64,000 nucleotides of DNA from Dacryopinax spathularia (lineage: Eukaryota > Basidiomycota > Dacrymycetes > Dacrymycetales > Dacrymycetaceae): assembly GCA_037974965.1 (NCBI GenBank), contig JBBPFI010000005.1, positions 1,302,001-1,366,000 of the forward strand, read 5' to 3'. A program made the position numbers and the translations under genes. This document shows, one piece after another, positions 1-11,241 of this stretch (position 1 is its first letter; every line of letters begins with the position of its first letter). The notes under the pieces were generated by a model. The model was not told where the DNA came from. It was given only the letters and a program-made list of their open reading frames with translations, and made no database searches.

Positions 1-565
1 CTGGATGAAGAAATGGAAGAGGAGGAAGAGGGCGCATGTGCCTGATAGGACGCAGGCCCAGATTGCGCACCCTATCCACATCAACATTCACGATCAGCGT
101 ATATGACTCTTAGGAGGAGAGGGAGGACGCACAGAACCCCTCAGCGTGCACTCCCCCGGAAGGACGAAGCCGGCTGTGCACCGCAAGATTGGCGATCTGG
201 AGTATCGTGCTCCCAAGCCAGACAAACGTCGAGATAGTCGTCAACACCCTCCACGTCTTCTGCGCTTTCGAGAACCTCAACACTAGCAAAGCATTCGCAA
301 TCAAGACTAATGCCTATCCCCCACCACTCATCATCAGCACTTCTCAAGAGCAGTAGGAGGAAGAGGAGGGGCGTACGAGCGAGACAGCGGAGAGGACGAT
401 GCTCTCCTTCGCGTCTGGCAGTCCTTGACCAGAGGAATTGTTGTACCAGTGCTGGCTTAAGCTGGGGATTGAGAGGAGTGAAGCGAGCGGGGCTAGTATG
501 GCCGCCGTCAGAGGGGCGAGCCTGGCAGCAGCGAGGGCGGTGTCGTACATCTTCACGTTGCCCAT
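1..565 (-). CDS. TOK-type outward-rectifier potassium channel, N-terminal part (cut by window edge)
   Basis: Partial gene read as three exons, 565-377, 313-133 and 71-1, running off the left edge. About 147 aa are visible: a short leader, then at least three hydrophobic spans. Blocks typical of fungal TOK channels can be read: PLASLLSIPSLSQHWY, then IANALLVLRFS, then EGFWCAIWACVLSG, where the Trp codon is split by intron 2. The family has eight membrane spans and two pore loops and passes outward K+ current at the plasma membrane; the pore loops lie outside the window. Introns are 63 and 61 nt with GT-AG ends. I chose ATG 565 over an upstream in-frame codon because it directly precedes the conserved region. 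The family call rests on these blocks; channel activity is inferred. Confidence 0.72.
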
Positions 566-973
566 GGCTTGCTCGTTCGTTGCTTGAGAGAGTGGGTTAT
601 GGTGGTTGTTGTGGTATATGCTGGTGAGAGGGATACATGCAGCGCGCAAGGCCGGCAAAGAGAGGTTTAATTTTGAAGTTGACCATGTTGGATTGTAATA
701 ACGGTAAACGGTGAGCAAAGAGGCGCTCTCCTCGTCGCCTGACGTCAGTCCGACGTTCCCCTCCCCTCCTCAGGGTCTGCTGCGCCTTGGTCTATTTATG
801 GACCACCACTCCCCCTAACCGAGCTATTTCGAGCGACACCTGCACCAGCTCGCGCACATATTGTTTGGGATCGTAATAATCATTTCCAAGATAAGGATAT
901 CTTCAACTAAAATGTTATACATATTGCAGCTCTCGCTCATCCTTTGACCCATCTACATACAGTATGGGGTCGC
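566..973. other. Intergenic region between the TOK and SulP genes
   Basis: Holds the upstream region of the leftward channel gene and the 3' flank of the leftward sulfate permease gene. An AT-rich stretch near 785-800 could be a promoter element. I see no other gene or repeat. Confidence 0.5.
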
Positions 974-3454
974 TCACTGCGTCTGCTCACTCGCCCCATC
1001 GCCCCCGACCTCATCTGGGTAATACTGCCTATCCTGCGCGCTCCTCACCGCCGTCGACAGATCAAAATGGAAGAACGGCGTCGCCGTACTAACGATCGGA
1101 GCCTCAAAGTCCGTCGTACTGCTCACAGCCGTCCCCGTCTTCTCCAGCGGACTGTTGATATTGTCTTCTCCGTCGCTGGGCGATGAGGCGGATTCCAGGT
1201 CTTGTTGAGTTTGTTGGGGTTGTTGGGGACGAGGCGCGCCTTGGCGAGCGGGGAACTCGTCCCCGGGGCCCCATTGGGACGCTTCGGGCGGAACGACGGG
1301 TGCGATCTCTATTGGCAGTGACCTGTCCGGTCTGCCAATGCCGAATCCGCCCGCGATCAGCGCCCTGCGAATCCAAGGCGACAAGATCCCAGCGAAATGG
1401 AACTCGACCGGCGCATCTGCCCATCTCTCGAGCTCGGACCGAAGATCCACAAGATTTTGGACCGCAGTAGTGTCGATCTGCGACACCGCGGAGAAATCCA
1501 ACACCACCGCCCTCAGCACGGGCTTCTTCGCGTCCAGCGCTTCTGGGTCCGGCTGGCCCCTCTTCGGGCCCGGGTCGTTCCACGGCCTGTCGGAGAGCTG
1601 GACACCGCTCATATCCCTCCCCCTGCGCGTGAGCTCTTTGGCCCGGTCGACGATCATGTTGTTTATCAGGCTGCTGTTCGGGTAGGTGAAGCTTTCTTCG
1701 AATCGGAAGATGACGATCCCTGGAGGTGGGGGCTCGACCCGCAGGCCGGGGTTGATCACGTGGCCTTCTCTGTCGAGGGGCACGTAGACTTCTCGCACGT
1801 GGGTGGCGCCTTCTTTGCCGGATTGGATGCTCCCTCCGTCGGCGCGGACGGTTACTCGGCCGAGGAAATGGCCGCGAGGACGAGCGATGCGGAAGAGGAG
1901 GAGGGCGGCGGAGGCGGCGATGGCCGTGTAGATCCCGTTCTCTATCGAGCTAAATACTGTCACCAGGACGGCTGCGAACCAAATCACGAACTCCAAGGGC
2001 GAGACGCGCCAGAAGGTGTACACCTGGGCGGGCTTGGCAACGAGGTCCATGACGGCGTGGATGATCACTGCCGACAGGGTCGCCTTGGGGATCCAGTAGA
2101 ACGCGTCCGTCAGGCCGTACAGCGCAACAATCACCACAATCCCCGTGAACCACCCCGCAGCGGGAGTACGTACGCCCGACTTGGCTTTGAGCGCTGAGCG
2201 GGAGAAAGAGCCGGTCGAGGGGTAGGCATTGAAGCAGCTCCCGACTGTATTTGTGACGCCGATCGCGATCAGCTCTTGGTTAGGGTTGATCTTGTACCCG
2301 TTTACGCGGCCGAAAGATTTGGCGATCGCGATGTGCTCGAGGAGGAGGATGATCGTCGCTACTGGTAACTCGCTCCCCAGTGCCGACAGGAGCGCAGGGT
2401 CAATTGTTGGCTGGCCGACGTTCTGGAACCCGCGGGGGACGGTAGTGAGGATCGAGATGGGTGCCTTGCCGGACTTGGAGAGCCGGGTCCGGCAGTACAG
2501 CCAGGCGGCGAGCGTCATGATGATCACTACGAACCCGTTCCGGAGGTTGGTGAGGAAGAATGCTGTGCGACGGAAACGCGGGTGCCGTTCGGCCAGGTGC
2601 TGCAGGAGCCAGCGGATGAAGTAGAGGAATACGAGCGGGGGGACGCCCCATGCTGCGTCGAGCGTGGAGAGGTGGAGGTACTTGAGCGTGTTGATTGTCA
2701 CCATGTACGTTGCGGCGCGGGTGCTGCAGACAATTTGTCAGCATATATGCGCTTCCTTCACACGGGGGGAGTACGTACTCAAAGTAGTTCTGGATACCGA
2801 ACAGCTGCGGAAGCTGACCGGCAGCGATGTTCAACGCCGAACCAGTCATGAACCCCGACACGGCCGGGGCAGGGATGAACTCCACGAGCCATCCCAACCT
2901 GAGCAAACCAATACCCAGCACGATAAACCCGCACATGAACGCGAGCGTAGTGGCGATCTCGTTCGGCGCCCATCGGCTCCCATATTCCGACGTGATATGC
3001 TTGATGATCTGGGCCGTTTCCAGCGACATTACCGCCACTGGCCCAATGGAGACATCCTTTGATGTGGCGAAGAAACAGTAGATGAAGACGCCGACGAAGG
3101 AGGAGTAGAGACCGTATTGCACGGGGAGGGTGGCGATTTGGGCGTAGGACATGCCTTGAGGGACGAGGACGAGGCCGACGGTCACACCGGCGATGACGTC
3201 GCCTGTTAGCCAGCCGAGGTTGTATCGGGTGATCCATTGCAGGAAGGGGAAGAGCTGCTTGAAGTAGTTGATGGTCTGCATGGGGACTGTCAGATACCGT
3301 CACCGTTCGCTGAATAGGGACGCACCTCATGCTTGGGATCCTTGACTACAGGCAAGGTCTGCAGGTAGTCCGTCGTCGAGACAACGGGTACAGGCCTCTC
3401 AGGATAGCCAATAATCCGCTTCCCCGTCTCCTTCAGACGGTCAACGAAGCCCAT
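974..3454 (-). CDS. SulP-family sulfate permease with C-terminal STAS domain
   Basis: Three exons, 3454-3326, 3275-2779 and 2723-974, join in frame to about 791 aa; introns are 50 and 55 nt. It is a polytopic plasma-membrane sulfate transporter. The SulP signature region is clear near residues 70-110 (VPQGMSYAQIATLPVQYGLY), followed by SIGPVAVMSL and the later IGVTNTVGSCFNAYPSTGSF block. The last third holds a STAS domain (VVLDFSAVSQIDTTAVQNL), as in yeast SUL1/SUL2. Length suits fungal SulP proteins. ATG 3454 (MGFVDRLKETG) was preferred to an in-frame ATG at 3505, because a TATA-like box at 3529-3534 would place transcription start near the latter. The tail after the STAS domain is Gln/Ser-rich and poorly conserved. 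Sulfate as substrate is inferred from the family. Confidence 0.9.
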
Positions 3455-3528
3455 TATGCGTGAGGCACAGGAACGGGAGGTCGTGAGGGAAGAAGAAGAG
3501 GGCACGTCAAGCGAATACCGAATGCCGC

Positions 3529-3534
3529 TTTATA
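3529..3534 (-). promoter_or_regulatory. TATA-like box upstream of the SulP gene
   Basis: TATAAA on the minus strand, about 75 bp upstream of the chosen SulP start codon. It supports the downstream of two candidate ATGs. Confidence 0.45.
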
Positions 3535-5660
3535 CGTCTCTCGTGGGCTGATAGGTAAGCGCGGGTAGAATCTGGCCTATTTGCCGAGCGATGATGGTCG
3601 AGCCGATAGCGTGAGACGAGAGGGAGTGGGATATTGTTGCTTGCTGTCAGTTGTACCGTATATGCGCCGGGCCGTTATCCTTCCAATAATAGGCCTTCAA
3701 TGCCTGTCCCAACAGAATGTCCAGGAACTCGAGTCCGACAGGCACGGTATTGAACGCTTCGCTGCTGCTGCTGCTGATCGACCTCGAGGTGCAGTGAGAT
3801 GATCAAGTCAAGTGAATGACCGGGCGTCTCTTCGGGCGTTTCTCGCTTTCTCCAGCGGGGGTTGGTTTATATGCAGGCCAGATGCCCGCGTTTTAAGTCG
3901 TCCTGGAGGTAGAAGAGTACGGTTAAGGAATGATTGCGCCCTCAATGGCGAATCCGAGCCTCAAGCTGATTACATTTTTCGTCGAGTGAGGTCAACGGTT
4001 TGCGGTGGTGCGGTGTACCGTTTGCGCGACAGAAGTCGAGGATTGCGCAACCGCCGTACGCGTCCACAAATCCACCCAAAAAATGGGGCGCCACTCAAAT
4101 GGCTGCTCAGGGATCTTCCGGTTATGGGCGAGAAGTCGATGACAAACTCTACCGGGATTAAATGACACGACGTCCCCTTAGCGGCTGTGCACCGCCAAGC
4201 CCTTTTAGGCGCGACCAGGCACGTGAAGTGTTCCGGTCGTCCCTTGAACCTCCATCTCCGGCTCTCTTCCCCGGTCGAACACGACCATGTATAGATCCCC
4301 CGCATGTCCACCTGGGAGCTGTAGAACGATCGCATCGTCCCATCCAGGGCCCGACCATACGACTCTCCGTGCCTGATCAGCAACGCTAAAAACTTGTAGA
4401 CTGCGTTGTTCGCGCTGTCCTCCTAGGCTCGCTGTCCGCAACCCATCGAAAATGGCGCAATACGCACCACAACTCGCGCTCTTCACCCGTCCCCAAACTT
4501 GCTCAACACCGTTGGAGAAAAAGCTTTCCTCGACGTCTGTATCCTCAGATCGAAGGTTTGACGGAGAAGAGGAGTGCGTCGGTGGCGCTGATGTTTTGAG
4601 GGCTTCTTGGCGGGAACGCAGGCGGAGCCGAAAGAGCTCCGCTCGAGTTGTCCTTCCGGTAGTCAGTGGCTACCGGAGGAGCCAGGCAGCTCCGGCGGTG
4701 GAGCCGATCTTCCCTTTCCCGTCTTTGTGCTGACCGGTGACGAGCCAGCTCCTATTGTTGAAGGAGGGCGCAAGTCGCGCGAGATGTAGCCATTCTCGCA
4801 CGCTTTGCCACATTCTTTCTTTCGACGTTTCGATTGTTTTTCGTGGCAAGAAGAATGTTAGATATTTTGGAAACGTCCTCCGAGATCGTACCACCCGTAG
4901 GGAGTTCAGTGAAGCCTGACTGTTGAACCTGTTTCCGAGGCCGGGCGATCGACCGGTTGACCGAGGATCAATGGCGCGATGAGTGGCCAAAGTAGCACCT
5001 TCCAGGAGTCCCTACGATTGTGAATTTGTGCCATAGGGGCAGGGCCTGAAGTGCTAAGAGCTCGCAGTTCGACAGTTCGACGTTCCCGAGAGTCGGACGT
5101 GACGCTGTGGCTATATGCATCCCTGGACAATGTAGCCCTACTGCCTCGCTCGCTGGCGCCTCAATGCTCTCAGACTTCTGCAAGGCCGTGGAGGACCGTT
5201 GTCACTTGTATAGTTGGGATGTTCCGAAGATGTTGATCCTAGAAATAAGTTCCTCTAATCATGGTGAGGATCTGATTATCCCGTGCCAAGGACTGGAGTG
5301 AGAGAGACAATATGTGGGCAACCTGAAGAAAATGTGGCTGCTCCATCCGGTTTCCCACTGTACTCAGCGGCCCAAAAGGCCGCCTAGCCACAAAGTTACT
5401 GCATTGACTGTTCACAGTCGCGAAGATGGGGCCGGAAAAGCACAGAGCCTCTGGTAATCGTGGTGTCGGGAGAGATAGCTACTACGGCAACCTGTACAGT
5501 GTATGAGCACACTGGAACCCATGGGGCTGTACAGTATCACATCGTAGAAGTGATTTGATCCGATCGGGGGTTTCGAGACCCGGGGCAAAGAAGTCCATTG
5601 ATCGCTAAGCCAACCCACAACCCGCAGCGCCATTAACGTCACCCAACCCACCACCTACAC
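3535..5660. other. Intergenic region with one weak coding candidate
   Basis: About 2.1 kb between the SulP promoter and the 3' end of the RING-like gene. The only stretch that looks somewhat protein-coding is on the minus strand at 4205-4676 (separate entry). I see no repeats or RNA genes. Confidence 0.4.
4205..4676 (-). CDS. Possible hypothetical protein exon (not recognised)
   Basis: A stretch open for about 157 codons on the minus strand, beginning just after a possible splice acceptor (CTCCGGTAG) and ending in a stop at 4205. It contains VVWSGPGWDDAIVLQLPGG and DLYMVVFDRG, which look more protein-like than the surrounding frames. I could not link it confidently to an upstream first exon and I do not recognise the family. 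It may be a real exon of a small gene, a relic, or chance. Confidence 0.2.
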
Positions 5661-6918
5661 CTACAGCCCAGTACTAACATACACCTCCCCCCCACCCTGA
5701 GCACGCATCATACTAACAACAGCCAATACAAACCCCTGCTGCGCCAAGAACTGCCCCACCACCGCTCGAGCAGGGACGACCTTGCTCCACTCCCTTAGCT
5801 TCTGCCTCGCACGTTCCGACATTGTGAGTCGCCTTGGGGAAGAGAGATGACGGGAGAGGACGAAGTAGAGCAGGACTGAGGATCTGCAGCCTGGACAGGG
5901 CGGAGAGGAGGTCTTCAGGACGGCTAGAGGAGTTTCCACATTCGCTGGGTACGGAGGAGGTGGGAGAAGGCACAACTCGCTGGTGATCCCCTGCGGCCCG
6001 CCCGCTGTAAGCCTCAATTGGGTCCCCAATACTTCTCCTCTGGCAGAAGCGGCCTTCAAGACAGCCAAAGCGCGTCTCATCTCCCTCTCCGTCGGCACGC
6101 CGTCCTTTCCACGAAGGTCGACAAGCTCTGGCGGACGTTCATTCGCGTATGCTGCTCTCCAGCGGAGGAAACAGCTCCTGTGGACCGGGTGAAGTTTAGG
6201 CGCGAGGGTGCAGAATGCTTCGAGCGGGTTGGTGCTGCTAGCCGGGGCGGCGCAGATAAGACACTCGGAGTCGGTTGGATCGCAGGCGCTGACTTCGCTG
6301 GAGTGGCTGCGGGGAGAGGAGGGCTGGAGTTCAAGATCGGTACCTTTGAGAAGCACTTGTGCGCCTGGAGGAAGGAGAGGTTGACGTTTGGTCAGGCGGG
6401 TTATGAGCGATGAGACGAGGATTCGGCTGAGAGAGTGGGTGATCGTGAGTGCGAGCGAGGTGAGGAGGACGTAGCGCCATCGTGGACTTCGGATGACCGT
6501 CCTCGGGACAGGGAGTTCTCCCAGCAGCGGTGTAAGGAGGAATGGTAGAAGGGGTTTGCTGTGTAGACTGTTGAGTATCAGGAACGCAGCCTGCGTAGAC
6601 AGTCTTAGCGTCCCAGTCCTTACATCGGAGCAGCACGCAGCATACCGAAAGATCCACAGTCCCAAAAGCCAGCCTCTCCCATTCCGTCAACTTCCTTCCC
6701 TTCGCCTTCACCCACTCCATGAACGCTCCACGCCAGGTCGCCGAACCCAGCTCCCCGTCGTTCTCCTCCATAGGCGGTAACTCCGGCTCGTCAGCCGCGA
6801 AGAACGACGAGGCGGAAGCGATCAATGCTGATCTTCTGAGTTGGGTTGAGCCTTCCACCCATGCTGAGAGTGCGAATGCTAGGAGTGCTAAGCGAACTGA
6901 GGGATGACGACTTGACAT
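5661..6918 (-). CDS. RING-like zinc-finger membrane protein
   Basis: Two exons, 6918-6646 and 6590-5661, joined by a 55-nt intron (GTATGC...ACGCAG) give about 400 aa. The N-terminus (VRLALLAFALSAWVEG) is hydrophobic and a second span lies near residues 130-155 (YVLLTSLALTITHSLSRILV). A cysteine/histidine cluster follows: CLIC, then FCTL, then HPVHRSCFLRW, and after a long insert CPGC. The order is that of a RING-type finger with an enlarged central loop. A hydrophobic segment near the C-terminus (GFVLAVVSMM) may be another membrane contact. The architecture suggests a membrane-bound ubiquitin ligase or a structural zinc finger; neither is shown. A TATATA element lies about 31-36 bp upstream of the ATG. 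Confidence 0.6.
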
Positions 6919-6948
6919 TGGTATGATAGTATACAGTGCGGTGTGGGG

Positions 6949-6954
6949 TATATA
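6949..6954 (-). promoter_or_regulatory. TATA-like box of the RING-like gene
   Basis: TATATA, 31-36 bp upstream of the ATG at 6918 on the minus strand. The 5' leader would be very short if transcription starts about 30 bp downstream of the box. Confidence 0.4.
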
Positions 6955-8513
6955 GGCGTTGTGGTGGTCGTTAACCGCAAGGCCGGCGACGTCGCTGTTA
7001 GCGGTGTCTGGGGTTATCACCGAAACGGAGGCTAATATCGGAGATAACGAGGTAACAGCAGACTTCCATGGGGTCGGTCGCCTTCGACGGTTACTGTATC
7101 CTCCACCTAGATCAGCTTGGCTCGTCTGGTCCGAATCTGTACTCTCAAGGTCCGTTCCAGCAAGGGGATACCGTGTGCTCCAGCCGGGTCAACTCGCTCA
7201 TGAACCTTCATACCATCCACGCACGGACAGAAGTTATCACGGATGACCCGGTCTCAGAGGATATTAGACGTCAATCCCAGCCCATAACTCCGGTCAGATA
7301 CCAAGAAAGGACACAAACTCCTGACGGTGGATTCTAGCATGGTTCTCGCGCTGCTGCCATGGCGACCTGCGTTGCGGCGCGCTGACTCACCGACGTATGA
7401 TCCGAAGCAATCAGACGCTGAATGGTCATGAGGGCGGAGGTTTCAGGGGTTGATACTAGCCATCCAGACGACCAGCCTGCTTCGACTTTCGCAACTTTCG
7501 CTTTCGCTTCCTGAGCCCGACAATTGTCAGCTATCGCGCGTCTTCTTTCCGTATGAGGTGACCATTTACCAGCTAGCAGCTTGCACGTCTAGCCGCTCCT
7601 GCAGCATCTCGCCTCTCCCTACCCGACAGGACAATAAGTCACGAACGACGCTATGTGCTGGTGAAGCAAGAGCTGGGATAAGGCTCCAACTTGCTCTCCC
7701 ACCCTGTCTGTCATCCGATCTTCCTCCCACAGCCCGGCCAGTCCTCTGATCTCTCACGCACAGCTCAGGGGCGTCATGATAGAGCCAACCGGAATCTACG
7801 CAGATTTACCCGAAAGGGCCCACTAGTACTCCGAAAGCAGGGCGAAGCCAGGCTGCGTAACATGCCTTCGCAAGGATGAAGATATCCGTATTGGGTGGGA
7901 ATCGCTGTACCCGGGCATTGCAGATGGTTCCGCGAGGGAAGGGGAATGAGCTGGCAGATGGCACCGCCTATCAACATCGTGCTGTGCCCGCGTAAGGGAG
8001 TTCCGCGACAGCCGCGCGATCCCCGTTGAAGTGAGTGGGAGGGTGGTAGCGACTTGCGTCCCAATCCGTCTCATAGGTTTCTGGCTCTCAGCAGCGCAGG
8101 TCCTAGTCCTTTCCCATGCCGACAAAACGACAGTTCCAATGATCGTCGGTTGCCGTTCCCGTGCGGGACAACATCCTCCCTGGCTGCCACGGTGAAGTCC
8201 CTGTTTCACCACTCGCGCTAGTGAAATAAACGCCCAAGACACCTGCAACGCGCCACCTCTGATATGACTGTCGGTCTATTCCAGCGGTCGGATAGTCTCG
8301 TTCCTTTTCTTCCCAGTCCCGACTTCCCGACCAGAATGGGCTGGAATGGACGGCTCTGTGGGCATGTGTCGGTTATATAATCGACTGGAGCAGGGATGGA
8401 AAGTCGACCTTTCGAGCTTCTTGCTGTCCTCCGCTCTACGGTCTTACTCGGCGTGTGTCGTAGTCGGTAGTGCTGGCTGAAGAAGCTTGCACCTCGTTGT
8501 TCCTGAGGGGTTC
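6955..8513. other. Intergenic region between divergent genes
   Basis: About 1.6 kb between the leftward RING-like gene and the rightward DUF6533 gene. Open frames here are short and without recognisable blocks. A TATATAA element at 8374-8380 lies about 135 bp upstream of the DUF6533 start and may be its TATA box. Confidence 0.4.
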
Positions 8514-10133
8514 ATGTCAGGCCAGGAGTCGCTCGCCAACCTCTTCGCCCAGATCGTCCCGACTGTCTTGGGGGAGCAGGTTCGTGGTTTCCACTCTCTT
8601 TTGATCGAACCCGATTGACGCGAGCGAACGGTCTTCTGCTAGTATGGAATGTGTTAGTCCTCCACCTTCGTCGCTCGTGAACCATATGCTTACTTGCAAC
8701 AGGCGCCTGTGCAACGGTGGTCGTAAGTCCCACTGAACCCACGGTTGTACGAGCGAACGTCTGACCTAAGAGCGAAGTACTTCGACTACTTCCTAACGCT
8801 GCAACAAGAGCTCGAACTCGTCTGGGCGAGCGCGTGGACGCCTGGAAAAGTTCTCTTCTTGGCAATCCGATATTCGGGGTTGATCGCTACTTGTGTTGGG
8901 CTGTACAGTGCGTCTCGGCTCTCGGGTCTCAGGTAGGCATGTCGCGTGGGCGGATTGACGAGTAATCGGGGCAGTCATTTTGGGTAGTAACGTCCCCACA
9001 TATTCCTGCCGGATATGGATGTATTTCTTCCTCAGTGCGTCCCTTCCCTTCCAATCTACAAACTGTCAACATACCGTGACCTAATCGATGCACGGGCAGG
9101 CAGCAACTGCTTCACATACTCAACAACCGGCATCCTCCTCGCGCTCCGCACCTGGGCCCTCTGGAACAAACACCCCCTCACATTCCTCCTCGTCTCCCTC
9201 TCCTGGCTAGGAGCAGCAATAGCAGGGATAGTATGCACCGTATACTCCATCGCGGGCATAGAGCCGTTCGCGAATGGGTTCAGTTTGCTCGGGTGTCTGG
9301 CGACGGATACGACGGAGGCGGCGGGGTGGACGGAGAGGGCTTATGCGCTGGGGGCGGCTTATGAGGGCGGTGCGTGCGATCCCGTCGTCGGGGATCTTCG
9401 CATGTGTCTGACGGGAAGAGCAGTGATATTTGTCATGACGGTTGCGAGGGGGATATATCACCGTACGGCTTCCTTTCCTCGGTCTGATCGGGTTCAAGTA
9501 CTAATATAGAGGGGCAGTCTCGACGCCTTCGCCGATGATAGTCGTCCTGTATCGAGATGGTGAGCTCCTCACACAATCAAGACCCCTCAAAAGCCTACCA
9601 TCTTATCCATCCTCCCCGCAGCACTACTCGCCTCCGCTCTCCTCTTCGGTACGCGCCTTCCTCCCTCCCCACCGCCTTTGACGCCTTCCATCAGGCTGCC
9701 CGTCTTCCTCGGGTCAGGAGTGCTAGGAGAGCTAACCGCGCATTCCGCAGGGTTCTCCGTAGCTAACACCCTCCTAACGTACTACCAATCCCCGACCTTC
9801 TACGCAACATACTTCATCTCCCTCTCGTTCAGCTATACAATTCCGTGCCGGATAATCCTCAACCTCCGGGCGACCGCATCCGAAAGACTAGACGGGTGGG
9901 ACGTCGTCACGCCCACGCCCGGAACGCGCGGTCCGAGCGGTTCGGAGAGATCGTGGAGGCTTGGAGGAGGAAGCCGCCAGCGGCGGCGGAGGAGGGGGGA
10001 GGGCGAGAGGGGGGGAAGTACGGAGGTGAGGATCAGGATGGAGGTTGTTAGGAGTCGGGAGGTCGGCTCTGAGCAGGATGAGGAGCAGGAAGAGGAGGCA
10101 GAGGTTGACAGACGGAGGGATACGTTTGTATAA
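8514..10133 (+). CDS. DUF6533-type multi-pass membrane protein
   Basis: Nine exons join in frame to about 348 aa: 8514-8579, 8703-8722, 8771-8907, 8975-9034, 9100-9369, 9421-9462, 9518-9559, 9622-9648 and 9751-10133. The N-terminal block YFDYFLTLQQELELVW followed by PGKVLFLAIRYSG is the DUF6533 signature of basidiomycete proteins with about seven membrane spans. Later come a conserved ALRTWALWNKHP segment, MIVVLYRD, and a last span ending IPCRIILNLRA. The C-terminal tail, about 90 residues, is Arg/Glu-rich and likely cytoplasmic. No function is known for the family. Some exons are very short (20 and 27 nt), so the exact joins near 8703 and 9622 are the least certain. Confidence 0.7.
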
Positions 10134-11241
10134 ATAATCGCATGGTCTTCTTTCTGCCGATCTTGGCTTGCTACCTGGGGATACAGCTCATACAGCCCTT
10201 GTAAGGATGGATTAAGAGAGCTAGGTGCGCTGTGGGGAGCTGAGGTGCACAAATCCGTAACCGGGAGATGGAAGGATGACCTAGGTCACGTTCCCGACGC
10301 GTGACGCGCTTCGGCCCTAAGACCTCATGCTTTTTTCGGCTTGAGCTAACGCCGCCAAACCGCAGACCCCTGAACCCCTATGACGCCGGATTTGTGGACC
10401 GCTTCCGAACACGTGGCAGTGCTTCAACTCCCCCTCCTTCCCCCTGCCGAGCCCAACATCCACACGGCCCGAACCTCACGGCCTCCTCGAGGTTGAGAGG
10501 TTGTGCGTCATCCCCTCGCTCACATTCTTCCTTCTTCCCCTTCTCGACTTCTGAGCTGAAAGGGGACGAGCGCGTGTCCTCCACACCTCGCACCTCGCGG
10601 CCCCCAATCAGCCCGCCAGCCGCCAGCTCATCCATCGCTCAGACCACCATCGTCGTCGACGTACATCCAGCGACGCCTGTACTGGCCGACACCAGCGGTC
10701 ACAGCCATCGGCTTTCGTTTGCGGGAGTCGTGCTTGGCCCGAAGGTAGCGGACCCTCGGAAGACGGCGCACGTTGTTCGCTCACCTCAAGGAAGGGTCCT
10801 GACGAGCTAACGAGTCAACTCTACGCCTAGCCTAGCTTAAGGAGCTCACAGCCCGGAGAGCCAACTCTCCTCTCTTCCTGCTCTCGTCCATCGTCTTGCT
10901 CTACGTCGGTCGAGCAATTGACAGCCTGCTCCCGACGAAAGGACAACAATCGCCGTTCGTCTCGTGCCGAGCGTAACCGCCCACGCAGAGAAGAGTCGGT
11001 GACGTCTCGGCTCACCCGATCAGCCTATCACGTTCCGTCTCTTGAGTCCGGCTCTGCTGGAAATAGACATCTCACTGCCTTTTCACCTCTTCCCAGCCTC
11101 ATTTGCCCTTCCTGAACGTCACCATCCTTCCCTCTTCCTTCTCCCTCCCATCCCCTGCTTGCACCCCATCGCTTGCCCACCCTCCTCGTCACTTCCCACC
11201 ACCAACCTTGACTCCCCCAAGGCAGAAAATTGAGCGCAAGG
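10134..11241. other. Intergenic region upstream of the GH5 gene
   Basis: About 1.1 kb. A plus-strand open frame at 10301-10810 has no recognisable domain and is rich in Ser/Pro/Arg, as expected of GC-rich non-coding DNA or a long 5' leader. CT-rich tracts at 11095-11200 are typical of fungal promoters close to the start codon. Confidence 0.4.

Noticed and set aside
10301-10810. Plus-strand open frame of 169 codons upstream of the GH5 gene
   Set aside because: Composition is Ser/Pro/Arg-biased as in GC-rich non-coding DNA; no domain or splice structure found.
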